Origin: Symbiodinium natans
Taxonomy: Eukaryota > Sar > Dinophyceae > Suessiales > Symbiodiniaceae
DNA length: 64,000 nucleotides
Assembly: GCA_905221605.1 (NCBI GenBank)
Contig: CAJNDS010002592.1
Location: forward strand, 60,001 to 124,000
Direction of reading: 5' to 3'
Below are positions 32,556 to 42,723 of the stretch, piece by piece. The translations under genes were made by a program, and so were the position numbers. Under the pieces are notes generated by a model, which worked only from the letters and a program-made list of their open reading frames with translations, made no database searches and had not been told where the DNA came from. Position 1 is the stretch's first letter. Each line of letters opens with the position of its first letter.

Positions 32556-32753
32556 ACACGCCAAAGGAAGGAACTGCAGGAAGGAGTCACTAAGCACGAA
32601 GCCCAACTCCGTAGGGTGCAGGACGAAGTCGGATCCTTGAAGTCACAAACCTTCACAGAAATCCGGAGAATTCAGGAGAAAGGTTTAGGGCATTACCTAA
32701 AGAAGCCCAAACCCACCGGTCCTTGTAGGTTCTTATCACAGAGCCTCTTATAG
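32556..32753 (+). pseudogene. Coiled-coil exon joined to telomeric DNA
   Basis: Directly after GGGTTTAG, a telomeric unit that would serve as an acceptor, the frame encodes TRQRKELQEGVTKHEAQLRR and then VQDEVGSLKSQTF and EIRRIQE. This is a charged heptad-like coiled coil. It stays open for 65 codons to TAG at 32751, although a GTTTAG donor-like site at about 32688 would end the exon earlier. It could be an exon of an active gene or a remnant. Confidence 0.45.
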
Positions 32754-32797
32754 GATCTCGGGTACCTACGAAGAAGTAGGTTTTGGGTTCTAGAGGT
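32717..32797. repeat. Palindromic element family F, copy 2
   Basis: TTGTAGGTTCTTATCACAG, CTCTTATAGGATCTCGGGTA and GAAGTAGGTTTTGGGTTC match copy 1 at 12.44 kb. Confidence 0.5.
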
Positions 32798-32996
32798 AGG
32801 GTGAATCTAGAGTCCAGTAAAGACGTGTGGAAGCTCGAAACCTCAAGCTGTGCTGCACGGAGCCTCTTCCTTGACCTTCGTGCCCTTATGTAACGGCATA
32901 GGCATCAAAAAAAATAATAAGCATCAAAAAGAAAAAAATAGGGATCAAAAAAAAAAATAGGCATCAAAAAAAATAATAAGCCATCCGGCCCACCTG

Positions 32997-33165
32997 CGTG
33001 GTCCTCGGTCCGTCCTCTGGTCCCGTGGTCCTCTGGTCCCGTGATCCTCTGGTCCCGTGGTCCTCTGGTCCCTGTCCTCGGTCCCGTGGTCCTCTGTCCC
33101 GTGGTCCTCTGGTCCCGTGGTCCCTCCCCCTGGTGGTCCCTGTGGTCTTGTCTGTCCGCCTGGTC
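32997..33165 (+). repeat. GTCC minisatellite
   Basis: About ten copies of a 16-bp unit close to GTGGTCCTCTGGTCCC with shorter variants. Confidence 0.85.
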
Positions 33166-33189
33166 CTGCGGGTCCTATGCGTATAAATA

Positions 33190-34170
33190 AATAATTAAAT
33201 TAGACAATAGTAAAATCAATAAATAAATATATATTATATACACACGATAGTGAAGGTCAACGTGTGTGTATATATATGTATGTATGTATGTGCATATATT
33301 TATATATACATATTACATAATACACATTACATTACACATTACCTATTATATACTATACATTATACATTATACATTATACTTATATATTATATCTTTATAT
33401 ATTTATATTATGTATTACGTATTCTGTATTCTGTATTATGTTATTATGTTTATGTATTAATTATGTACTATGAAATTCTATATTATGTTTTATGTTTTAT
33501 GTACTATGTATTATGAATTATATATTATGTTTTTATATTATGTATTCTGTATTATGGTTATGTGTTATGTGTTATGTATTATGTATCATATATTTGTTAT
33601 GTCGTATGTACTATGTGTTTTTTTTATTATGTATTCTATATATATTCTATATTCTATATTATATATTATATATTATATATTATATATTATATATTATATT
33701 TTATTGTATATTATATATATGTAGATATATAATTTATATTAACATTATATCATGTATATATATATGTATACACTTCTACTTATATATATATACATATTTT
33801 ATATATATCCATTTATATTTATATTTATATTTTCATTATTGTCGTACATTATATGATATGTGTATGTATATAAATAAGTAAATATAAATATGAATAAATA
33901 AATAATTATAAATAAATAAATAAATATACACATATATATATATATATATCGCATATTGTATATTATATGTCATATATTGCATATCATATATTGTATATTG
34001 CATATCATATACTGCATATAATGCATCATAAAAGTATATAATATATAATATATACTGTATACATAATATACAATATATAAAGTGTATAATATTATTTATT
34101 ATTAATTAATTTATTATTTATTATTCATTATATAGTATATGCTATATATTATGTAGTATGCATTATATAT
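33190..34170. repeat. Very AT-rich core
   Basis: Almost pure A/T with TATTATGTATTATG- and TATATA-type repeats. Long Tyr/Ile/Met-rich frames are compositional and not called as genes. Confidence 0.9.
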
Positions 34171-34204
34171 TGTTCTTTGAAGCCAGTGGAATGCAAAGAA
34201 AATG

Positions 34205-34840
34205 GAAGTTATTTGCTTAAAACATGTAGAAGTAGAGTTTTTCCGATGGAAACATAGAGATAATAGAGGGTTTCTCATGAAAACGTGAAGACAGTAGACG
34301 TTTTCTTGTGGGAGTATGAAGAAATAGAGGTTTTTCCCATTGAAAGATCGAGAAACTAGAAGGTTTTCCAACCACTACCACCACTTCTACGCATCGTGCG
34401 AACATTGTTTGCAAATGGGGGGGGGCTGCGCCCCCCCCAACCCCCCCGCTGTTTTTTTTAAGCTATGCAAAGCGTGCTGCAAAGCCAAGTGGGGGGGTGT
34501 GGGGGGGGGGGGGCTGCGCCAACCCCAACCCCGCCGCGTTTTTATCAAGCTGTGCCACTGCAAAGCGTGCTTTATGAATCTTGTTGAAGCCATTGGGATA
34601 CTAAAAAGTTTAAGTTTTTCTTAAAATACATGCAAATAGAGGTTTTCCGATGGAAACATAGAGATGACAGAGGTTTCCAATGAAAACGTGAAGAAAATAG
34701 AGGTTTTCTTGTGGGAATATGAAGAAATGATTAAAAGATCGAGAAAATAGAAGGTTTTCCAACCACTACCACCACCCACTACTACCCCTCGTGCGAGCAT
34801 TGTGTTTGCAAATGGGGGGGGGGGCTGCGCCCCCCCCCCC
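34205..34840. repeat. Tandem duplication of about 0.4 kb
   Basis: The segment from GATGGAAACATAGAGAT through GAAGGTTTTCCAACCACTAC to TTTGCAAATGGGGGG occurs at about 34243-34425 and again at about 34648-34825. The two copies differ by small indels and substitutions. Each ends in a G run followed by CTGCGCCCC. Confidence 0.8.
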
Positions 34841-35020
34841 CCCCACCAACCCCCAAACCCCCCACCCCCCCACCCCCCCCCCCCCCCCCCCCCCCCCCCA
34901 ACCCCCCAACCCCCCCCCCAACCCCCCAACCCCCCCAACCACCCCCCCCCAACCCCCCCCAACCCCCCCCAAAACCCCCCCAACCCCCCCCAACCCCCCC
35001 CCCCCCAACCCCCCCCCCCC
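34826..35020. repeat. C-rich tract of CCCCCCAA units
   Basis: Nearly 200 bp of C runs broken by AA, on the other strand GGGGGGTT. Frames across it (Pro- or Gly-rich) are rejected as genes. Confidence 0.9.
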
Positions 35021-35129
35021 CGCTCCAAGTTATTTTTTTTTGATGCTTATTTATTTTTTTTTGATCCCTTGGGGTTATTTTTTTTTGATGCTTATTTATT
35101 TTTTTTTGATCCTTCACCCTTGAAATAAG

Positions 35130-35303
35130 ATGCGTCAGGTGTACACAATCGCCTTCTCGCTGATTGTTTGTGTGGGCAACCTCATGATGGCTGAGATGTG
35201 CAGCCGTGTGGCAGACACTATTGGCTTTGATTCTTGGACATACTTGCAAGCTTTGGCTCAATGTACACTGGTTCGACGAAAGTGGTTCCTTACAGTATCC
35301 TGA
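35130..35303 (+). CDS. Putative first exon, hydrophobic N-terminus, unknown protein
   Basis: ATG at 35130, just right of the inverted-repeat block, opens a 57-codon frame whose start reads MRQVYTIAFSLIVCVGNLMM. The hydrophobic core of about 15 residues could be a signal peptide or first membrane helix. It continues with CSRVADTIGFDSWTYLQA before TGA at 35301. A G[TC] donor such as the GT near 35265 may end it earlier. An in-frame TGA lies nine bases upstream, so this ATG is the only start. Not recognised. Confidence 0.35.
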   Translation: MRQVYTIAFSLIVCVGNLMMAEMCSRVADTIGFDSWTYLQALAQCTLVRRKWFLTVS

Positions 35304-35316
35304 ATGTTCTTCGTAG

Positions 35317-35520
35317 GTCCTGGGAGACACCAAGCTGATTCAACTAGCGAAGTGGTCGCGATCCAGTAAGATCATTTTTGTTCGCTCCAGTGCGGTGGTT
35401 GAGCGGGCGGGTGCTGCCAGGAATACAAGGAGACAAGAGAGAATTGCTACATGGTCCTCTACTTGCTGGCAATTGCCACCTGGGCTGATTATAATAGTAA
35501 TCGCGCCGTTGGCTGCGTAA
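35317..35520 (+). CDS. Putative exon, unknown protein
   Basis: After CTTCGTAG|G a 67-codon frame encodes VLGDTKLIQLAKWSRSSKII and then FVRSSAVVERAGAARNTRRQ, ending in a hydrophobic stretch (GLIIIVIAPLAA) and TAA. The mix of basic and hydrophobic residues looks coding and could belong with the exon at 35130. There is weak resemblance to a voltage-sensor-like segment, not enough to name it. Confidence 0.3.
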   Translation, partial: VLGDTKLIQLAKWSRSSKIIFVRSSAVVERAGAARNTRRQERIATWSSTCWQLPPGLIIIVIAPLAA

Positions 35521-36365
35521 CTTCGTGTTGCAAAGAAGCATACATCTCAGGTCGTAAATGTTGGCCTCGACTTATGGACGACGTATTATATGGCATCTCA
35601 GAGCTTCGGCCGCAAATGTTGGTTCTCCTTGTCTGTGCTGGCGGTGTCTTGGCAGTGCTATGCACACCTGCGCGGTGCGGCTGAACCTCCTGGGTTGCAG
35701 GAGTGCCGCTTTCATTCATTGCAGACTTGTTTGGCGTCCTGCCACCAAGTGGAGCAATCTGGCTCAAACATGCCAAAACTGCCAGTTCGCACATCCAAGC
35801 CAAAGCTGATCTTGCAAGCTTGCCGACCTTGCCGCCGCTATGCCACCCAATCTACCAGCATAAGTGGATGGCTTCATGCGATCTCGTCGGCAGATTAAAA
35901 ACCGGCCCAGCTGGCGCATAAGGCAGCTCGCCGTTAGATGTCAGCATGTCTTGTGCACCCCAGCCCAAAGTCACACCTCACACTTTACCTTAGCATCACT
36001 GTCAGCACGCGCCATGGACTCCGTTGCCAGTGCGGCGAGCGCGGTGGTGCGGCAGTCGACGCTGGCAATTGGTGCAGCAGCCGACGAGCTGGCGCGCCAG
36101 GCCAGAGACAGCAGTGTACTGTAGCGATCGGCTCTCGTCGGGTACGGCCTGCGACCAACAGAACTTGCTGTCGCCAGGCCAATGCTGTAGTCCAAGCGAC
36201 CGCCGAGTCTGATCCCATATCTTGGATGGCAGGCCTCGGCATGGGGCCTCAGGATCCTGCATGCATGTGGCCCCGGCACATACATGGATGTAGAGAGGCC
36301 CAGCATCTGTAGATCACTCTGCATCTGCCAGTCTACCATACTTTAAACTGTTTCCTTGGCTGCAG
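35521..36365. other. Unassigned DNA upstream of the GDAP2-like gene
   Basis: GC content is ordinary for the gene-bearing half. Several overlapping open frames of 60-120 codons exist on both strands; none shows a domain pattern. A hydrophobic stretch (MLVLLVCAGGVLAVL) is encoded near 35616. It may hold upstream exons or introns. Confidence 0.4.
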
Positions 36366-39300
36366 GGGAAGAGGATGAGCTGCCGGGCCCCTCTGACCTG
36401 GTGCCACCGGCCCCCATAGCCACACCCCTTGCTGCGCTGACATCCTGGGGTGCCTGGGGTCTCGATGACACGCCGACCTGGCACCGATGCTCGGTCAAGT
36501 CTTTTATGTCATAGCGGGGATATCGGGGTTTCCGACCATAACTAAATATTTTTCGGGCTCATACTATAAGGATTGTAATGTTTGTGGTGTTTAAGCAGGT
36601 GCCCTGGGGAAGTCTTGCCATATCAAGAGTCGGCATCCTTACGACTCAGCCCTTCGCTCGTTTTTTCCCGGCAGAGGCCCTTTTGCAGTGGAGCCGGACA
36701 TCAACTCGAAGCTTTTCCTCTGGCAAGGCGACATGTGCAGCCTGGAGGTTGGAGGGATTTCGTACAAAGCTGCAGAAGGTCTAAGTTTGCGTTCATGGGT
36801 GAAGCATGGTAAACTGCATGAGACGTGATGCGTTATGAACGTCATGATGTCGTCTTTATGCCTCTCGGAGTCATGTCCTTGCCGGGTTGTTGCTACACAC
36901 CACAATCTTAACGACACCTGCCCCCCCTCCCCCCTTCCTCCCCTCAGCGCCTCAGCAGTGAAAAGCGGAGCACAAGAACCTATGAGAGCACGTATACATC
37001 TTCACACATGCATATAATGTCCGTGAGCCCCTGCACGAAGGCAAGGCAGACTCCTTGCCCGCCCGTGCGTGCACGCGCGTGCGCAAACCTCCAAAGTGGC
37101 TGGCGCGCCATCAAGGTTGACAAATTCAAAATTGCGGCCGTTCCAACTCTGGCTTTCCTATGAGAGAATGCACCTCTGGGCGGTGATCCCTACAATTGCA
37201 AGTCGTAACCCTTCCGGGATGGCGCGGCAGAGAGAGAGAGAGAGAGCCCTTCCGAATCGTGTTGCTTTTTGTGATTGTTGTGTCAAAGACACCATGAAGC
37301 CTATAGATGCTCAAGGCCTCGGCCCTACATCAAAGACCTTGAGCAGACCGCAGATCCGAAGTTTTCAAAGCCTCAGCTATCCATACAAAGAACACGCCCC
37401 CTAAAATTGGATATTCCCTTGCTTTGCTCCTGAGCCGGAAGCCCAAGCTTTAAGCCCAAACCTGAACCCTTTTAAAATCCCAACGCCTATGTAGCAATGT
37501 AGCCCTCAAAGAAACCCTGAGCCCTGGAGTCCTCCGCCCCTCAAGTTGCAGGGGCCGGCCCTAGCTACTCGCCCCCCCCCGGCCCACCCCCGCCCTCACC
37601 CTCCATTGGTAAGGGGCAAACGGTCTCCCCGGAAAGAAGATGTGCGGTTTTTTGACTGCCTGGAAGGTCGATGCTTTGCTGGCACCCGTGGCGGCAGGTT
37701 ACATGCCGGGTTGCAGCACTGTCTTCGGCCGTGTGCTGCATTTCGGTGGCAGGGACCTCCTGGGAAACTCCTACGTAGCACAGGGATTGCTCGCACGAAT
37801 TCTGCCGTAATCCCAAGGCATTGTTTTCTTTTTTACTTGTTGCTTGCCTTGTCTTCCATTCGATAGTCACGTAGCAACGAATATGACGAGGATTATCTTT
37901 TGACATCTATACGGATGCTTTTCGATTGAAAAGCGAGAGGGGGGCCCCTTGGTCACCATTCACGACAGCCCCAGGATGGTCTTGGAAGAAATAGGTCAGG
38001 ATGGTTTAGGTTGAGGTATAGAATCAGGCGGTGATCCTGTTACGCACGAGAGGACCTTCGTGAAGAGCTCCGCCACATGGAGGGGTGCCGGAGTGGGGAG
38101 GCCGGACTTGAGCAAGAGATACGGAAGTTCACGAGTGGGTTTTCTGAAAGGGGCATCAATCGGTACACTGTCGTTGCTGTAGTTGTATGGAAGTTTTCTC
38201 AATTTGCCCCTCCTGCCAGGCTCGAAGCTGCAAGGCGTACAATTTGCCATGCCAGCGCCTTCTCCTCACTGTCGGGCCGAAGTACAAGGAGCCTATGTTG
38301 GCATCGAGTCAGAAACCAATTCATGGCAAATTGGAAATTGGAAGAGTACCAAAGGGTATGCACAGCACCACCGCTACACGTGCCCGCTGCTGAGGCTGTA
38401 TTTAGTGTTGAAGCCACAAGCTTAGCTCGTGCCTAGCAAACCTCAGCTACAAGTCGAGGATGTACATGCGCAAACACAAACATGCAGGGTGGCAAGCAGG
38501 CACACTGGCAGACACAAAGACACAGAGAGAGACCGCTCGGCCTAGTTCGCGGGGATGCGTGCGCCCTTCAAGCCCTACAGCAGAATAAGAAGAAGCAGAA
38601 GAAGCAGCAGAAGAAGAAGAAGCAGAAGAAGAAGAAGAACAAGAAGAAGAAGAAGAAGAAGAGGAGAGACCTGGGGGCCGTCTCGGCTGTGAAGAAGAAG
38701 AAGATAAGAAGAAGAATAAATACATCAAGGAACCAAAGCCGCGCGGTAACCCCGACATCCGAACCCTGCGAACCGCAAAGCTTGACGATTTTGCTTTGGG
38801 GCTCCTTCCGGTGATCTTCTTCATCTTTCTCCAGGCTCTCATCGTTTTAACTGAACATCTCAAGCTCGAGCCTTAAAGAGTCGAAAGCTGCCAGGACAAG
38901 TACCTTGTGGCCGCCCAGAACACGCTGAATGCCTGCTACCGTGAGTCCATGCAGCTCCTTGTGGAATCTGGTCACAGAACCGTGGCGGTTCCGTGCTATT
39001 GGTATAGCCAAGGGTACCCAATGGAGGAACAGGCTCATGTTGGCCTGAGGACTCTTCGCAGGTGCTTGGAGAAGCTGCGTGCCTCAGTGGACAGTGCCGT
39101 TTTGGTGGCTGGAACAGCTGGCGAGCTGGAGTTGTACGAAAGTCTCTTGCCGTTGTATTTTCCGCGAAATGAGTTCGAGGCGAGGCATGCAGCAGCCGTG
39201 CTTCCTGACAGCTGCTGGAATGAATGGGGCGAGGTAAGCATGGAAGAGCGACGTATTCGAGTCTCGAACCATGTCATCTCAGACCGGCAAGACGATGTGG

Positions 39301-39932
39301 AGGATAGTGATCTCGTCTTCGGCGACGAGGATCGGTCCTTCCTGCATGCTCGCGAAGATGCCGATTTTGCGGCGATGCAGCGTCTGGAGGGAACTATGAT
39401 CAATGCGGAAACAGTCGAAGAAGCAAGGCACATTTGCTTCCGCTATCTGCGGAGAGCCAGGGAAATCCCAGCTGAAAGTGAGCCGAAGCGCTTCGTCTAC
39501 AATGGCGGCCCAGACCACTTTGGCCGCCACGTCGTCGTTCTCCTGGGAGCACGCCTCCCACCTCTTGGGGTTCTCGATGAGAGAACTGTGCCGCTTTTTG
39601 TCAAAGAGCTGGAGGCTGTTCAAACTGATCGGTTCATCCTCCTTTACGTGAACAGCGAGGTGGATGGAATGGACACAACCGTGCTAGAGGTCTTGCAGGA
39701 GATGCTCGCCGTTATCAACGCTAAGTACCGAAGATCGATGGCACAGCTCTTGGTGTTGCATCCTGGGCTCTGGTTCAGGGCTGCTTTTGCCCTTGGCCGT
39801 GCAGTAAGTGACGAAGCCGCCAGCGTTTGGCACGACAGCCTTTATTTGGAGTGTGTAGCTGATCTTGCATCCGTGCTTAGCCTCGACCAGCTGTATTTGC
39901 CCGAGTTTGTTCGGTGGAGTGAGCAGCAGTAA
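36366..39932 (+). CDS. GDAP2-type protein: macro domain plus CRAL-TRIO domain
   Basis: Six exons threaded by frame and family pattern: 36366-36449 (tentative), 36677-36747, 37667-37753, 38053-38100, 38220-38288 and 38895-39932 (stop TGA/TAA at 39930). The macro domain starts with KLFLWQGDMCSLE, continues VDALLAP, then DLREELRHMEGCRSGE, ARSCKAYNLPCQRLLLTVGP and KYK, and ends with LLPLYFPR. A linker has ERRIRVS and an acidic stretch. The C-terminal CRAL-TRIO (Sec14-like) domain starts near HFGRHVVVLLGARLPPLG and includes FILLYVNSEVDGMD and KYRRSMAQLLVLHPG. This order is that of animal GDAP2, a lipid-binding-type protein of about 500 residues. Introns begin GT (36450 tentative, 36748), GA (37754, 38289) and GC (38101); every acceptor is AG|G. 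The usual Asn-rich ADP-ribose motif of macro domains (AIVN..N) is replaced by ALLAPVAAG, so enzymatic activity is unlikely. The first exon is uncertain and no ATG was fixed. Confidence 0.85.
38583..38712 (+). repeat. AAG-rich tract inside the last intron of the GDAP2-like gene
   Basis: (AAG)n with CAG interruptions lies within intron 38289-38894. The Lys-rich and Ser-rich frames across it are not genes. Confidence 0.85.
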
Positions 39933-40334
39933 TCGCTACGCTCCTCGGCAGTCGGACGGGAGCCGGTGCGGGCCGGTGCAGAAGCCACAATAGTTGAGCG
40001 ATGGCATGCGGTGTGCTGAATGTGATGCCACTTGCTGTCTGCCACACCACACATGAGTTTCATCTCCAGCTGGTTAGTCTGTTGCTTGGTGCAGCTGCAC
40101 GTCTGTCTCACCGAGCCCCCGACAGAAGAACAGCAGGCACCGGCAAAGAACAATGGTGAGTACGCCCTACAGAATCCCGTGACAGTGTGTCCAGTTGTAT
40201 CTAGTATTATCTAGTCAATCGCGGAGCAAGGATCATGATCGGACTGGACTTCCGAACTGCGGCTTGGCCTTGGTAGCAGCTTCTGAAAGATGCACGTTGT
40301 CCGATAGTCCGATAGTCCGATTGTCCGATTGTGA

Positions 40335-40631
40335 TTGTCCTGCAACCCAGAAGTCTTCGAGGAAGATGGACGTCTGCTGGTAAAGGTGGAGAGCTTCTTG
40401 GAACGCTTCGAGAGCTCCCTGGAATGCATCACCTTTCGCTTGAAGAAGCCTCCAATGGCAATTAGACCACGTATGACTGCTTCTGACTGCTCACTAGACT
40501 ACTTGATTCCAGGCTATGCCCTGCAGCGCTCCATGGGTCAGCAGCTCTACGAGTATGCGCGGCTTGAACTGCAGACCGGCTTCCTGGGCTCTAGGGCAGT
40601 CGAGCCTGGAGATGCGCGATGTGCCATCTGA
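40335..40631 (+). CDS. Putative exon(s) of an unknown protein
   Basis: The exon probably starts at 40351 after AACCCAG. The frame encodes VFEEDGRLLVKVESFLERFE, SSLECITFRLKKPP, then GYALQRSMGQQLYEYARLEL and QTGFLGSRAVEPG, ending at TGA 40629. A 42-bp stretch (40471-40512, GTATGA to TTCCAG) could be read through or be a tiny intron. The composition is strongly coding-like and helical. It lies 400 bp downstream of the GDAP2-like stop, same strand. Family not recognised. Confidence 0.45.
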   Translation: MSCNPEVFEEDGRLLVKVESFLERFESSLECITFRLKKPPMAIRPRMTASDCSLDYLIPGYALQRSMGQQLYEYARLELQTGFLGSRAVEPGDARCAI

Positions 40632-40945
40632 GCCCTAAGCCGAGCCGGAAACCCCGTATTGTCGCACATTCTCACATACTCCGCAATTCCCTGACGAAAA
40701 GAATGGTCTGAGTTGGTGGACCACGAGCGAAGCGTCAGTGGTCCGGGCTTCTTTATCTCTGCAAGTTTGTCTGCAAACGTTTTGAGGTTCCCGTGTACTT
40801 TTCTGGTTCCTTTCCTCGCCGAGCCACTGGCCGTGATCTTCTCATTCTCACGGCTCTTCATGTGCCTCGCCCGAAGAGAGAGATCACAGCGCCTCTTCTA
40901 GCAGCAGAGTCTTAGAAAGCCAGAGATGGCCTATCTCTGATTTAG

Positions 40946-41117
40946 ATGTGCTCCAACGAGGCTGCTGGTGAGGAGTCACCCAGAGCTCAAGTCCTGGGAG
41001 AGCAGGGGCTGGCTGGCGGCCCTGGACTTGGAACTCGGTCGCTATGCGGACGCTTGGGCTCAGAAACTCCTTTTGGATTTCCGAACTGGGGTCAGCGCTG
41101 GGGAGACTGGTTTCTAA
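40946..41117 (+). CDS. Putative terminal exon of an unknown protein
   Basis: After GATTTAG the frame encodes CAPTRLLVRSHPELKSWESR and then GWLAALDLELGRYADAWAQK followed by LLLDFRTGVSAGETGF and TAA. It is helical and Trp/Leu-rich with good coding character. It may follow the 40351-40628 exon in the same gene; the joining phase was not resolved. A second open frame on the same strand spans the same bases, so the frame choice is not certain. Confidence 0.4.
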
Positions 41118-41167
41118 ACTGTTTAAAGCAGTTTAAAGCTGAGTGATCGACGAGAAGCTATTTCAGG

Positions 41168-41431
41168 ATGACCAAACTGGTCCACGAAGGAGGTGGAAAG
41201 CCAACAAGGCAGTCACCCTGCTTTGCAGGGCCTGCATCCCCCAAAGAACCCAATCGACCCAGCATTGTAGGCAGTCCCAGCACCTTAACAATCGCCAAGC
41301 ACATCAAGAAAGTCAGAAGACTTGCACTTTGGGCAGTTTTTCTTGAGGACTGCTTGGTGAACGTATTCCTGGCTGTCCTGGTGCACATGCCCCAGTTGAT
41401 GCGCGCGTTTCTGATTACAAACATGGCTGAA
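41168..41431 (+). CDS. Putative first exon of a membrane protein, unknown family
   Basis: ATG at 41168 opens 88 codons ending at a GTATGT donor. The first 50 residues are polar (GGGKPTRQS, PASPKEPNRPSIVG) and basic (IAKHIKKVRR). A hydrophobic segment follows (LALWAVFLEDCLVNVFLAVL and VHMPQLMRAFLI), consistent with one or two membrane passes with a cytosolic N-terminus. The next exon was not fixed: a good-looking frame at 41458 would leave an intron of only 26 bp. Not recognised. Confidence 0.4.
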
Positions 41432-42723
41432 GTATGTCGAGTTTGAGTTGCGACCAGGAGTTGTGCTCCAAGGTTTTTCTTTCCTGGTGGCTATACGCAC
41501 TGGGTGTTTGCACTTCTGGCCGGAAGCCATGCTTACATATATGCCGGCAGCTTATGGTCAGATGGTTTGAGGCATCGAAATCGGTGCACATGTAGACAAC
41601 CGCAGCCCGGAGTTGGCAGCTTGCCCCAGGCTTACGACCATTACAGGGTCCTGCGTGTGGTGCCACGCATTGTTTTCCAATCCATGAATGTGGACTTCTG
41701 CGCGCAGGCCTAGCAGCCTATCAGTACCTACAAGTACCGGCAGCAAGAGTTGCATTGTCTGCTTTGGGATCATGGAGCCAGGTTCTTCTGGCACCAGCTT
41801 GTGGCATTCTGCACCCCGGCAGGAGCATAATACATCGCCTGTCCTAGGTCTTCATCAAAAACACCCTGTGTAGGAACTAAGAAGAAGCTCGAGCATGGCT
41901 TGGGAGTCGATCAAGTTTGCGAATGCCAATCTGCGTTAAGTGAGTATGTAACACCCATGCCAAGGCTTGTCTGCTTGATCTTCAAAGGCAACTGCACCAA
42001 GGATGCTTTTCACTGCCACTTGACCTGGCATTTCGATGGAACATGTATGATATAGTAGATACAGTACTGTTCTGACTTGCGTGCCGAAGTTAAGTTGGAG
42101 AACATGGCATGTTGAGCGTCTATCATCTTTCAACTGTTGATGTTGGCCATCCGTTTGGGGCGGCCTGCGTCGAAATGATTTCCAAGCATCTGCAATCCCT
42201 TCCCACACACAGGCCTGGAGCCATATCCTCTGTTCGGTGTGTGCATCGCATCGTTCCTCTTGCATTGTGCGCCTTGCCTACTTAGCAACGCAACGCACCT
42301 GGGCGAATGCAGTGCTTGCCAGCATGATGCTCTCGGACTGCCACGCGCAACCCGAGGCTGTCCATACAATGGTCCTTTGGTTTTTAGTGCCGTGTATCGT
42401 TTTGCGAAGTGACAACGAGAAGATCTACCGGACAGATGCTAAGCTTCCTGGCTGTCACGGAGTCACGGAGTCACGGAGTCACTGTAGTTGGCAGAAGGTC
42501 TTTTATTGGGGGCTCGGAAGACTCGGCCGGCTTGGGGTGAGCGCCAAGGACCTTCAAGGAGGTGGCGGCAGAAGAGCCATGCAGCTGGCCTCTCAACTGA
42601 AGAGTTATTAAAGGGACTTTACAGGCCCATTCGGTAACGCTGGGTTGCATTATTGAATATTATTGATGTTATTGATGGCTTGTGATTTGCAGTCTGCGCT
42701 TAGTTACGAGCCTGAAGTCTCAG

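Larger units (their letters stand above)
1..32560. repeat. Subtelomere-like domain of interspersed telomeric repeats
   Basis: Throughout this half, runs of TTTAGGG and CCCTAAA, from a few units to about 30, are separated by 0.1-1.5 kb of other DNA. Both orientations occur side by side, so this is not one terminal telomere read inward but many internal (interstitial) arrays. Between arrays lie short palindromic elements, homopolymers, microsatellites and small GC-rich coding fragments; the clear ones are listed separately. Intervening DNA not listed separately shows nothing I recognise. The domain stops sharply near 32.56 kb; beyond it only a trace remains at about 43.80 kb. Confidence 0.9.
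32901..35112. mobile_element. Block of 2.2 kb bounded by A/T-rich inverted repeats
   Basis: Left end 32901-32981 has units GGCATCAAAAAAAATAATAA, GCATCAAAAAGA and GGGATCAAAAAAA. Right end 35029-35112 has the complementary units TTATTTTTTTTTGATGC and TTTTTTTTTGATCC, twice. The arms are about 80 bp and inverted. Inside are a minisatellite, an AT-rich core, a duplicated segment and a C-rich tract, but no transposase frame. It could be a non-autonomous element or an unusual structural boundary between subtelomere and gene region. Confidence 0.45.

Noticed and set aside
33250-33881. Tyr/Ile-rich frames in the AT-rich core
   Set aside because: Compositional: T/A-rich repeats rarely contain stops in some frames; no domain or start context.
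32901-35112. Complete autonomous transposon
   Set aside because: No transposase or reverse-transcriptase frame inside; only inverted ends and repeats were seen.
34621-35333. Gly-rich minus-strand and Pro-rich plus-strand frames
   Set aside because: They read through the CCCCCCAA tract; only the part right of 35.13 kb looks coding, on the plus strand.
38482-38863. Lys-rich and Ser-rich frames of 110-138 codons
   Set aside because: AAG repeat inside an intron of the GDAP2-like gene.
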